Assembly (NCBI GenBank): GCA_963995525.1 | Contig: OZ023216.1 | Span: forward strand, 36,243,468 to 36,307,467 | Length of the DNA: 64,000 bases | Source: Escarpia spicata | Taxonomy: Eukaryota > Annelida > Polychaeta > Sabellida > Siboglinidae | Direction: 5' to 3' | Shown here: one piece after another, positions 44,761-55,126 of the stretch | How the letters are laid out: each line of letters begins with the position of its first letter | Position numbering within the stretch: the stretch's first letter is position 1 | Notes under the pieces: model-generated | What the model saw: the letters and a program-made list of their open reading frames with translations, nothing else | What the model was told of the DNA's origin: nothing | Databases searched by the model: none | Translations under genes and position numbers: made by a program

Positions 44761-45935
44761 GCATGACATGGAGCTATCAGTTGATGGAGTATGTGTGCAG
44801 CGACCATCAAACAGAGTCACCGTCGAGTGATAAATGTTAGAAATTAGGTCATCCCACAAATGTCATACAATATAAATATATCTATTTTGCTTACCAATTC
44901 ATGGCAATGTCGTATATTTTTGGAAAGCCAACTGTCTCCCCGTAAAACAAGATACCACTGGGCAAGTGGTGCAGTAGGTGTGAAAGGAAGGTTAAACAAG
45001 GTCACCACCAATCGACGAATATTAAAAACTACGCCACTCCACAAAAGTGCTACACTTACAATGGTTGCGCAGCTACTTTATTTACACACACTAGACCATA
45101 TTATGTACCGATTGAAAGCGTATTGTATCCCCGTCAAAATGAGTGTGGCATGTAGTTATAAAGTGGTGCTCTAACTGTGGAGTGCAGGTTAAACAAGGTC
45201 ACCGTCAAAAGATGAATTTTTGAAATTATGCCTTTCCGCAGATAGTAGGTTAACCAACATGTGATGTTACACTTTTAACTCAATTTTTGGTTAATGGCAG
45301 GAATTCTTGCTAGATGCATCACACAAGGGATAAGAAAATATGTGTATGTAAATGCCACCCTCGATTTTGAAAGTTATTTGAATGTCACAAAGTTAACTTG
45401 TATCAAAATATTTATATTAGTAATATTAATTGACATCGTCTTGTACACACCATTGCATAACACCAACTTTTTATGATTTGTACTTATATTATCTGTGTGA
45501 TCGGGTGTTGAACTTTGAATTTACTCATCAATAGATTGTTTCTGGAAGTTCCAATGGTGAACGAAGTCCAGCGGTACCAAGACACTGAGCAGCTATACCT
45601 TTGCTGTTGAGTTCATGCCACCTCCAAATGTGGCTATATACAGGGTATTGGGGATAGCTAAAACTTCATGGCATTCACCATTTCCACTATTCGTCCAGTA
45701 GTGACACCGTTGACCTATTTAACAGCTTTCGGTCAACTTTGGTAATATTTTGTACACAAAGGGTTATGAACGCTACTTCCACGGTGCGTCATGAAACCCT
45801 GTAGTTTCTTCGATCAGTCGTTGCTTCACAGTGATGATAACCTACTATGTTTCTTAGTCTTTAGCTGTTAGATGAGTATAATATTGACCACGTCACTTGA
45901 AGCAGAGTATTTCGTTGCCATAGGTACTAAAGTCA
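44761..45935. other. No gene; two diverged direct repeats
   Basis: GGTTAAACAAGGTCACC occurs at about 44,989 and about 45,187 within two diverged 70-bp repeats about 197 bp apart. No gene otherwise. Confidence 0.5.
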
Positions 45936-45939
45936 TAGG

Positions 45940-46640
45940 CAAAAACCTTTCCTGGGACATACTGCTATTCCGACCATGTGCCAGTGCAAGCCATGTTCCG
46001 ACTGAAACTGAAGAAAAGGAAAAGCGAAACAAGGAACATTAACCTAGACATGAATGTATTAAAATCAGATTTAGCGATCAAAGAGAAATTCAATGTAGCA
46101 GTTTAAAACAGTTTCAATGTTCTGAATGACATTCAAGATGTGGAGACCAATGGGAACAAATGAAGGAATCAATCACACAAGCTACAGAAGAAACTATTCC
46201 TAGGCAAAGAAACAATGTGTGACTGACGATATTCTAAAGTTGATGGACGAAAGGAGGAAAATTATGCAAAATCGTGATGCATATGTTGCAATGAACAAGG
46301 ATATAACGGCCAAATGTAATCTAGCGAAAGAGGAATGGCTTAATGAACAATGCACAGAAATTGAACAAAAGCATAAGCACGACACAAAATCCATGCATGC
46401 TAGAATAAGATAAATCACAGGGAAAAGAACATGCTCAGCTACAGGTTGCATGAAATCTAAAGAAGGAAACACTAATGGACAAAGACAACATACTCGAGAA
46501 ATGGTCAATATATATGGTGAACTGTGCGATGATGAAAGGGGTGAGAGACCATCAATTAAGAAGAACTTTGATGGTCCTCCTATATTGAAGGACGAGGTTC
46601 GAAAAGCCATACTATCAATGAAAAAGCCATTGAAATGATT
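45940..46640 (+). pseudogene. LINE fragment: endonuclease end and linker
   Basis: Begins with YCYSDHVPVQAMFRLKLKKR (SDH catalytic motif of APE endonucleases) and continues with the linker: DDILKLMDERRKIMQNRDAY, LAKEEWLNEQCTEIEQKHKH, ITGKRTCSATGCMKSKEGNT, and GPPILKDEVRKAILSMKKPL. The ITG-K-R-x-C-S-x-T-G-C-[IM]-K-S-K block is distinctive for a common invertebrate LINE. It is cut at about 46,640 by the GATGCG repeat element. Confidence 0.8.
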
Positions 46641-47150
46641 GTATGATGGCCGAGAAGGGCCATCGCGTTTTTGTGTGGCAATCTGCAGCGCCATGGGGCG
46701 ATGACGCGATGCGATGGGCGATGCGATGAGCGATGCGCGATGCGATGCGATGGACGATGCGATGCGCGATGCGATGCGCGATGGACGATGCGATGCGATG
46801 CGATACGCGATGCGATGCGCGATGCAATACGCGATGCGCGATGCGATACGCGATGCGATGCGATGCGCGATGCGATGCGATGCGATACGCGATGCGATGC
46901 GCAATGCGATGCGATGGTATACATTATAAAGGTGCCGCAATGAGCATGCGTACGCCAAAAACGAGACTTAGGCAGCCATTTTTATTTATTTGTATTAAGC
47001 ACATTTCTGTTTGGGTTCAGAGCGTGTGATGATGGCTGATGACGCTGACTGTACGTATACGGTTACACATCTAGTTATTGTGCACAAAAGATTATGTGAT
47101 TGTACTTCTAAATATTGTCTCGGACATCTACTGGGATTGAATTTAGCCAA
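46641..47150 (+). repeat. GATGCG-repeat family, copy 1
   Basis: Starts TATGATGGCCGAGAAGGGCC (a small hairpin). Then follow a GCGATGCGAT minisatellite (46,694-46,915), a TATAAAGG box (about 46,925), GCAATGAGCATGCGTACG, and a small ORF. Copy 2 (52,140-52,557, inverted) shares the whole layout. Copy 3 (48,660-48,790, inverted) shares only the ORF end. The insertion cuts a LINE at about 46,640. Superfamily unknown. Confidence 0.8.
46694..46915. repeat. GCGATGCGAT minisatellite
   Basis: About 220 bp of irregular GATGCG / GATGCGC / GATACGC units. All six frames give artefactual repetitive ORFs (MRDAMRCDA, HRIASRIAS). Confidence 0.95.
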
Positions 47151-47193
47151 ACAAAAACGGATGCCAGGCAGGCAGCTTCTTCGCAAAAACTAG
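47011..47193 (+). other. Small conserved ORF in GATGCG family
   Basis: The 60-codon frame includes MADDADCTYTVTHLVIVHKR, LCDCTSKYCLGHLLGLNLAK. The copy at 48,646-48,780 (minus) reads MVDDFECAYTVTHLVIVHKR, LCDCTSKYYDRSLMRLSLD. Copy 2 preserves MADDVDCTYTVTY only. A TATA-like box lies about 90 bp upstream. The protein is unknown and may be a first exon or non-coding. Confidence 0.35.
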
Positions 47194-47780
47194 ACTAGGG
47201 ACTGATATAGGTTACTTTATAAAATGAAATATGTACCTATTCAACATTTTATTTGTTAAATAATTATTGTTTCCATCTGGATATCCCTGATCGCAAATAT
47301 AAACACTATTTTGTGTGCCTGCAGACACGATGAACCAGGGATGGTTAACCAACAGTTATGAAGCCTATTTGTTTATATTTATTAATTAATGACATAATAT
47401 CTGTTCAGAATGCAAACATGTTATTTATGCCTTATATAAATTAAAATATAAACTTTTCATAATTTATGCTTCTTGATTTACTCCTCTGTCGCCAATATTT
47501 CCATATCTGGAAGAAACTGACACATATTCCGTGATACGATCTTCGATACAAATGCAGTGATGTTTAATTACTTAATCTGGGTTCCGTAGTAGCACATAAA
47601 AGCAGCGTTGCGCCGAAATACAAGTATGAATAACGCGGTGTCAATAAATAGCCCCGCTCAAATCAAGCTACCAGCTCTATTGGACCACGTAATAAACAGC
47701 CGAAATTGACAGGAAGTTAACTTGTAGTAGGTCTACTAGGAGGTACACGGTGCGCGCGGTGCGTCTACAATTCGATTCAC
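47194..47780. other. No gene seen
   Basis: AT-rich spacer without recognisable feature. Confidence 0.4.
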
Positions 47781-47783
47781 TTA

Positions 47784-48005
47784 GGGGTCATCTCAGAACG
47801 TCGATGTCCGATATCAGACGAAATTACTTTCATCTTGCCTCAGCCCCCCACCCACCCAATTTTTTAAACATTATTATATGATGATACCAGTATAATTAAG
47901 AGTGTCGGTCGATGTCCGACGCCAGATAAAACTGCCTCAGACCCCAGTCCCCCAAACAAAAATAATTTCGCTTGACATCGGACATCGATGTTCCGAGATG
48001 ATCCC
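47784..48005. mobile_element. MITE with TTA duplication (PIF/Harbinger-type)
   Basis: A 222-bp element with imperfect inverted ends of about 44 bp: left GGGGTCATCTCAGAACGTCG, right (complement) GGGATCATCTCGGAACATCG. Both flanks read TTA (47,781-47,783 and 48,006-48,008). A 3-bp TTA/TAA target duplication is the known habit of PIF/Harbinger. It is non-coding and has C-rich runs in the middle. Confidence 0.8.
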
Positions 48006-48175
48006 TTAACAAAAATGAAACTACACTCTATGAACAACGATTCGCTACCTCGTTTGTGCATTTTATATGTAGTTTTGGTAAAATAATTAGAGACAATATT
48101 ATTTTAGTTTACGATTTAGATATTTTATTATAAACTAAAGACACTCAAGTTTAGTAGGGTCTAACTGATTATAGT

Positions 48176-48645
<470 letters not shown>

Positions 48646-48649
48646 TTAG

Positions 48650-48790
48650 TCTAAACTCAATCGCATTAGGCTTCTATCATAATATTTAGAAGTACAATCA
48701 CATAATCTTTTGTGCACAATAACTAGATGTGTAACCGTATACGCACACTCAAAGTCATCAACCATGGACACATGCGTTGGACATAAAAGG
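48650..48790 (-). repeat. GATGCG-repeat family, copy 3 (ORF end only)
   Basis: On minus it reads CGTATACGGTTACACATCTA and onwards, nearly identical to 47,050-47,125 of copy 1, then diverges gradually. It lacks the minisatellite. Confidence 0.75.
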
Positions 48791-48879
48791 CATCCAGTGT
48801 TGCCTAAGGTCACGAATTTGTTAAAGCTCAGACAACAAAGCCAAACCCAAAACACTGGCGTCGGAACATAATGGATATT

Positions 48880-49085
48880 TGGTGGGTTGAGGCTCTCCAA
48901 AACTTCGATTTGCATTCCCCCTCTTGAGGCTCGCCAAAACAGCAACATTAAGGCTCTCCAAAATCACAATTTGCACACCAATTGAGGCTCGCCAAAATAA
49001 CTCCATCTTCAGGCTCTTCAAAAACCTCGATTTACACCCCCCCAAACATCTACATTGAGGCTCTCCACAAGCATGAATTTGAACT
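48880..49085. repeat. Degenerate tandem TTGAGGCTCTCCAAAA repeats
   Basis: Six units built on GAGGCTC[TG]CCAAAA occur at irregular spacing of about 35-55 bp. No coding potential. Confidence 0.75.
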
Positions 49086-49111
49086 CCTCATATATCCCTG
49101 TCTGTCAGGGG

Positions 49112-49324
49112 TTAAACTGGCCTCGATTCCTCTCTCACCAGATCATTCGTTCTCGTTTTCCACCTTTCTCCCAATCCTTCAAAATCTCTTTTTCCATAGT
49201 TTTCCCATCGCAGTCTAGTTCTTCCTCGCCTCCTTTTCCCTTCCCGTCTCTGTACATCTGCTCTCTTTGCCATCCGTTCTTTTCCCATTTTCTCTACAAG
49301 CCCTGCCCATCTTAGTTGACTCAT
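49112..49324 (-). pseudogene. LINE C-terminal tail, same family as 19.4-21.2 kb
   Basis: Minus frame: LRWAGLVEKMGKERMAKRAD, RREGKRRRGRTRLRWENYGK, RDFEGLGERWK. It aligns with MRWAGYLVRKDAGKIAKRAE and GHRKRGRPQLRWEICVRGAF of the element near 21,000. A 5'-truncated short insertion. Confidence 0.8.
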
Positions 49325-50060
49325 GCTTATGCTTGTTCAGAAACAATTGTGTCGACATCAAAGACACAACCACATGCGCAACTACGACCAGACGATGTAA
49401 ATAAGTAGCATCATTCTAGTCCACTGCTGCAATTTTGGGAGGTGGTGCTGTTCTAATTATAGCTCCTGACCCAGGGATTATCGTCTCCACAGACGCACCG
49501 ACTTTGACACATCATGTAATCCACTTGCCAGACAAGAGATACAATTAACCAAAAGTGCTATTTAACCCCCACTTTAGTGCATCGGCACTTCCAGGTGTAA
49601 ATTACAATTTTGATATACTCGTTTGTGCTGAATCATATAGAAAACGACATTGCTCTCTAGTCTAAAAAATTAAGTTGTGTTACAGCCGTGTAACATAGCT
49701 GTTAAGGTGTATCAGAATGGGACGAGGAAAGGCGAATGTGTTTTTGGAGGACAATCGTTCAGATGGGATCACCTTGATGATATGTCGTAAGACATGTTGT
49801 TGTTGTCTGTGGAAGTTCCCATAGAAACCAAGAGTATACACCTCAACAGTAAAAATATTGAATGAGTATTGGTTTACATTATTTATTCATTGTAAATACG
49901 CAGAAATTACATTATCACATAAGTATGTACGGTATCAGCGGTATGCATGGTCATAGTAATTAGCATCACACGTTTTGCTTTCTTAACATCACACGTCAAT
50001 TATATATATATATACATATATGTATATATATATATGTATATATATATATGTGTGTGTATA

Positions 50061-50097
<37 letters not shown>

Positions 50098-50930
50098 ACA
50101 ACAATTACAGTGAAATTACAATTACAGTGAAAACATGATGTATATCAGAAGTATCTTTCTTAGAAAACTGAACGATGAAATACTACGAGTTTCAAGGAAT
50201 CATTTCAACATCATTAACACAGAGTATAGTTGGCATTGATCAAAAACGAACGAGCGTAAGGCGCACAAGCGATATGGTCATCCGAGGAAAACCAGACCTG
50301 CTGTATTTCTTGCCAGAGATTTATGGTAACGTAGCATTTAAATTAATGTACATTAATGCTATGTAATTTGCACACATACGTATAAGGCATTTCAAGTTTA
50401 TTGTGCATATTTGACGTACGTATTTAATAATTGCATTCATCCTAAAGATCCTAGCGGAGCGATAGGAACCTTTTTCAGAATCACAACAGTACCATTAAGC
50501 AAACCGATCATTACAGTATGTAAAATAAAGTTAATATAGTCTATGTTATTAAAACATGCAAAATAGGAGTGAGAGTACATTATGAACAATTAATATACGG
50601 TGAGAAAATAATATTTACAAATGAATTGTAAAGTAGAAAATTAGCTCACCTTATTAAGCATAGGATACTATAATAATTTTTTTGCAAACAACCTCTGTTT
50701 AGTTTTAGACAAGGCTATTGTTCTACAGACAGCATCGATTTAAGGAATGTTTTTAAACACAAACATTGATATTGATAATATAGTTGTTATCTTCCCTAAG
50801 TTTGATTGAAACATTTGTACTGTTATACAATGTATGTTATAACATTTTACTAGCTTGTGTAAAACGCTATATCTACTGTAGACTACAAAGTCGAAGACGA
50901 CAAGGAAGACATCAGACACATGAAGAGGAT
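49325..50930. other. No gene; (AT/TG)n at about 50,000-50,096
   Basis: AT-rich sequence with one mixed TATA/TGTG microsatellite. No exon recognised. Confidence 0.5.
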
Positions 50931-50931
50931 G

Positions 50932-51000
50932 AGCAGGAAACCCCGTGATTGAGGCTGTAGCGGCGTAACCACTGAGCTAGTCTTCCAGGGACTTGCACCA
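50932..51000 (-). repeat. tRNA-like sequence
   Basis: On minus: GACTAGCTCAGTGGTTACGC (A-box) and CACGGGGTTTCCTG (weak B-box). It is probably a tRNA-derived SINE head or decayed tRNA rather than a working tRNA gene. Confidence 0.45.
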
Positions 51001-52130
51001 CGTGTCACTGCTGAAACGCAATACATGTCATAAGTGGCGAACTTTAACTCGTAAACATGACACAGATAACAATACAGACATTTTCATGCGGTATTTCAAA
51101 TCCGCGTTGACAAAACGATTTTTAAAATATTTTAAAAATAATCATACATTTAACATGCGTTTTCTTAGCAATTGTTTGTGATCGTTTCAGTCTGTTTAAT
51201 TACAAATTGGTCGTCTAAAGAAAATGTGTTGGCCGTTGCCCATGGTAGAATGAGAAACCAATTGTCCTTCCGGTGTTTAACTGCAAATCGTTAACCAATA
51301 ATTATAGGACACGCCATGTGGATCTACTGCATGTACCGATTTCTAAAACCAACGTATTATATAAAACCATTAGACGTCGAGGTGTTAAGCTATGGAACTA
51401 TATAGCAACAACAGTGGATTGTATATATGCACTTGCAACGTCTAAGGGTCAAGAGATTTTTGTGAGTAAATAATGTTAGTGACTTATATAACTAACATTC
51501 ATTGTTGCATTCAAATGCGTGTATTCATGACAATAGTATTGCTGTGATTTGTGTTGCTGATTTATTTTCTTCAATTGCACAATCTGTTTCTTCTTCTTCT
51601 TCTTTTTATTAAATTATTTTACGTGCACCATGGAATTACACGACTTCGTGCCGCATGCTATATTGTACAGCATCGTAAATCGCTGCGATTGACAGGCAGT
51701 TACACTGTAGCGTATCTACGGTTTGATAAACTGTGCCTCAGCTATTCGATTCACATAACTAAAAAGAAACAATTAAGCTGTAGACAGAAAGAAAAACATG
51801 TGATGCAAATGACGACTAAATTCAGTGTTTTCGATGATTGAATGTACATGTTTCTTGTTAAACCGAATATTGTAGCTATTTATAATAACTGAAACATAAA
51901 CTTGGACACAAATGAACGGCATTTGCAATAAGCGAAAGTTGAAAAAAGTTGTCGTCTCTTCCCATGTATTCAAAACAAGTTTTATATTTTCTACCAAGGA
52001 TATCCAGACGGAAATAATTAAAACACTGCAATTTGAGCGGAAAAAGAAGTACATAATTTTATATGTCATGTTATGAAATGTGTTTGACCCAGACTTTCGG
52101 CACAACAGTTAGAAGTACGAACACAACAAA
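51001..52130. other. No gene seen
   Basis: Short open stretches only (51,273-51,473; 51,551-51,841; 51,773-52,105), none with a family motif. Confidence 0.4.
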
Positions 52131-52139
52131 TTGTGTGCG

Positions 52140-52557
52140 CAAACCAAATATATATGTAACCGTATACGTACAGTCAACATCATCAGCCATCATCACATGC
52201 TCTGAACACAAAAAGGAATGCGTTTAATAAAATACAAATGGCTGCCAAAGTCTCGTTTTCGACGTACGCATGCTCATTACGGCATCTTTATATTTTATAC
52301 CATCGCATCGCGCGTCGCATCGCGTATCGCATCGCGCATCGCGCATCGCGTATCGCATCGCGCATCGCATCGCCCATCGCATCGCGCATCGCATCGCGTA
52401 TCGTCCATCGCATCGCGCATCGCGCATCGTCCATCGCATCGCCCATCGCATCGCGCATCGCTCATCGCATCGCCCATCGCATCGCGCATCGCGTCATCGC
52501 CCCATGGCGCTGCAGATTGCCACACAAAAACGCGATGGCCCTTCTCGGCCATCATAA
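52140..52557 (-). repeat. GATGCG-repeat family, copy 2
   Basis: Reverse orientation of copy 1. It ends at 52,557 with the same hairpin (GGCCCTTCTCGGCCATCATA), has the minisatellite at about 52,303-52,500, a TATAAA-type stretch at about 52,290, and ends near 52,140 in ATGTAACCGTATACG. It interrupts a Gypsy integrase. Confidence 0.85.
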
Positions 52558-52959
52558 AGGAGAGACAGCGTCATTACCATGACAAGAGAGTCAATGAGGA
52601 TCTCCCTGTACGACTGCCAGGATCGAGATACAGTGAGGATGGCTCCATTCCCGGGCTAAACAAAATGGCTACATGCTACAGTTGTAAGCCGACACCGCCA
52701 AGATCATGATTATGTGATCGAGCACTATGGCAAAAAGTATCGACGTAACAGAAGACACCTTCGACTGTCAACGATCGGCGCCGAAGAGAAGTATTTAAGA
52801 GTTGGGCCAGGAATCAGCAGCGAGCTCACTCGATCGACAACTAATCTGAGAGTCACTCAACCAGCAGCTGTGACACCGCCAAGACAGCTCCCAGCACCGA
52901 ACGCGAGGACAATCCATATCACACCAACTGACCATTGGCCGGACAGCCCTGTGTGTTAA
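52556..52959 (+). pseudogene. Ty3/Gypsy integrase C-terminus, second copy
   Basis: Frames: KERQRHYHDKRVNEDLPVRL, PGSRYSEDGSIPGLNKMATC, then after a frameshift VIEHYGKKYRRNRRHLRLST and a long tail to a stop at 52,957. The [LY]-RRNRRHL[RI] motif is diagnostic for the end of many Gypsy integrases. It belongs to another family than the copy at 42.2 kb. No LTR recognised. Confidence 0.8.
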
Positions 52960-53279
52960 CAAACACCGGAGAGGGCGACCGCGGGTCCAGGCCCAGGGAC
53001 TTCACAAGCCGCGCCGCCTGTTCTAAGTGCGCCCATTAATTGCCGAGCGCCCCCCTTGGAAATTGTGACCCGAAGTGGCCGGGTGAGTTGTATTTCAGCA
53101 GTAATTCGCATATTAATGCTCGAGCAGAAATAAAAAAACTAAGTGTGAATAAGCATGATATAAATACTAAACAAGGACAAATTTAACTAAAGAAACTGCA
53201 ATCGATGTCGCGCGCAACGGTCGGACTGCTAACTAATATATTTAGTCGCTAAAGTACAACCAAAGCGTACTGATCTTGG
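52960..53279. other. GC-richer stretch, no gene; possibly Gypsy 3' region
   Basis: A GC-rich patch (52,975-53,100) follows the integrase stop and could be polypurine tract or LTR sequence. No second LTR copy is in the window to confirm it. Confidence 0.3.
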
Positions 53280-53282
53280 TGA

Positions 53283-53350
53283 CTAAGGCAGTAGCGTGTC
53301 GAGCAACTACTTTTAGGATCCTCGGTTCGAATCCCGTAGAGTACTCGAAA
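53283..53350 (+). repeat. tRNA-like sequence
   Basis: A strong B-box (CTCGGTTCGAATCCCGT) with a weak A-box upstream (GGCAGTAGCGTGTCGAGC). Probably a SINE head. Confidence 0.45.
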
Positions 53351-53614
53351 CTGTTGTTTGTGTTCATTTAGTTTAAAGGAAAAAAAAGGCATTAGCTAAA
53401 TTCCGTTTCCATGTGTACACAAAGTTTAACACTGTATGTGACATTTGAGAACATTAAAAAAATACAGAAAAATACATTTGTAGCATAATTCGATTTTAAA
53501 CCCATTTGTGTAACGATTACCGCGTAAAATTTTAATTTAATGAGCTAGGCGGACATATGGTATCATGACGTCACATATGACATTTACTCGCAGCAGGCCG
53601 ACCCTTTCCATGCA

Positions 53615-53638
53615 TATATATACATATATGTGTGTGTG

Positions 53639-53686
<48 letters not shown>

Positions 53687-53699
53687 TGTGTGTGTGTGT
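53615..53699. repeat. (TG)n(CGTG)n microsatellite
   Basis: TA/TG tract, then about nine CGTG units, then TG. Confidence 0.95.
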
Positions 53700-53944
53700 T
53701 GTACGGTAATATATTGTAATTATGTATGTGAAAACAAATTGTCATCTGTCTGGATAAATAAAATTTAGAAACATCGTTATATAATTATAATTACCATATT
53801 TTCATTTTTATGGTGAATACACAATTCCTATAAAAACAAAAACAAATATTTACAAACAGTGCATCATAGTATACAAATTATTTGGTTTATTTTACTTCGT
53901 GAAAACATACACAAAAAAAGTGTCAAGAAAATTAATAGTTTGGT

Positions 53945-54030
53945 GTCAGACGTGAACCGACGTCGCCCGATTGTAAATTAAATGACACGAAACCAACGCG
54001 TCTACAAACTGAGCTACGGACATCGACGGG
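53945..54030 (-). repeat. tRNA-like sequence
   Basis: On minus: TCCGTAGCTCAGTTTGTAGA (A-box) and GTCGGTTCACGTCTGAC (B-box), with a longer than normal middle. It resembles a SINE head. Confidence 0.55.
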
Positions 54031-54604
54031 AATTCACTGACTGATTTAAGTTGTTATGATAAATTGTACAACTTCATATATCGATATTCTAGTGATATTA
54101 CGAGATTGTACACATTACTTTCTGTAGCTGAATACAATATATGTTTGCTATGTATGTTTATTGGTGTAGATTATCTCCCGTGGGTTGCAATCGCTATAAT
54201 TATTCAGAAAACTACCCGAAGCATAAGCTTCAACGAAATGTGGTCGACTTGAAGGCCCATTCGCATTCATTGTTTTTAATAAAATTAGATTAACGTGGAT
54301 CCGTTAGATATCTGCTTGTTCCTCTATGATGACTAGTGTTTGTATTACATCGGAATATCGCACAATAACTCATTTTGACGCTCGTTTCGACCCAAAAGCC
54401 ATCCCGAAAAGCGCGCCAAAACATACATATTCGAAAATGTCCTGATGAACAGCATAAAAAATAGCTGGATGTAATATAATGTGAATTCAAGCAATAGGTG
54501 TTTTTATTCCCTTTAAGATTAATTTTATTTTATATTTTTTTATATTTCGGGCACTATTTCGTTATCGTGCATAATCTATAAACATTCTGGGGGATAGACA
54601 TGCT

Positions 54605-54865
54605 AACTGGCAGTGAGCAGTGAAAAGGCGGCTTCCGAACCAAACTATTTTTCCGGCGAGGTCACGCTGCCGGGCGAGAGTCGGTTAAGCGAGACTAGGC
54701 AAATCCTGGCAATACGTCACATTACTTCATAAATTGATGAAGCTTTAATTCATGAGAATACTAGTGTTGCCATCTAGCGGATAACATTAAAAAGGCGTTT
54801 CTGAGCCAGACTACATGTATCTTCATAGCGAAGTCACGCAGCCAGTCGAGAGTCGATTAAGCTGT
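54605..54865. repeat. Two diverged direct repeats, about 163 bp apart
   Basis: AAAAGGCGGCTTCCGAACCA ... GCGAGAGTCGGTTAAGC at about 54,622 is echoed by AAAAGGCGTTTCTGAGCCAG ... TCGAGAGTCGATTAAGC at about 54,791. Confidence 0.7.
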
Positions 54866-54989
54866 TTTTAAGTCATGAAGTAATTTGGCGACTACTTTTG
54901 TTGTGATGGTGATGTGTTTTATACTAGTAGTATAATGATAATTTTATGTCTGTGTATTGATGAATGGTGCATGTACATGCACCACATAA

Positions 54990-55008
54990 TTATATATATA
55001 TATATATA

Positions 55009-55091
<83 letters not shown>

Positions 55092-55126
55092 GGCATGCGG
55101 GCGGGCGTGCGGGCGTGCGTGTGTGT
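54990..55126. repeat. (TA)n(GT)n microsatellite with GCGGGC tail
   Basis: About 38 GT units followed by GCGGGCGTGC variants. Confidence 0.95.

Larger units (their letters stand above)
43905..45798 (+). mobile_element. Possible PIF/Harbinger element (ends tentative)
   Basis: GGTTTCATGA at 43,905 and its complement TCATGAAACC at 45,789-45,798 bracket a HARBI1-like remnant, and the LINE frame stops right at 43,905. No matching 3-bp duplication is visible, and the right flank does not continue the LINE, so the borders are weakly supported. Confidence 0.35.

Noticed and set aside
43905..45798. Firm Harbinger borders at GGTTTCATGA / TCATGAAACC
   Set aside because: No matching 3-bp duplication, and the interrupted LINE does not resume on the right side. 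Kept only as a low-confidence feature.
46200..46958. 252-codon minus ORF with HRIASRIAS repeats, and similar ORFs at 52,218-52,709
   Set aside because: They come from the GATGCG minisatellite. The N- and C-terminal parts are LINE or Gypsy remnants read in the wrong frame.
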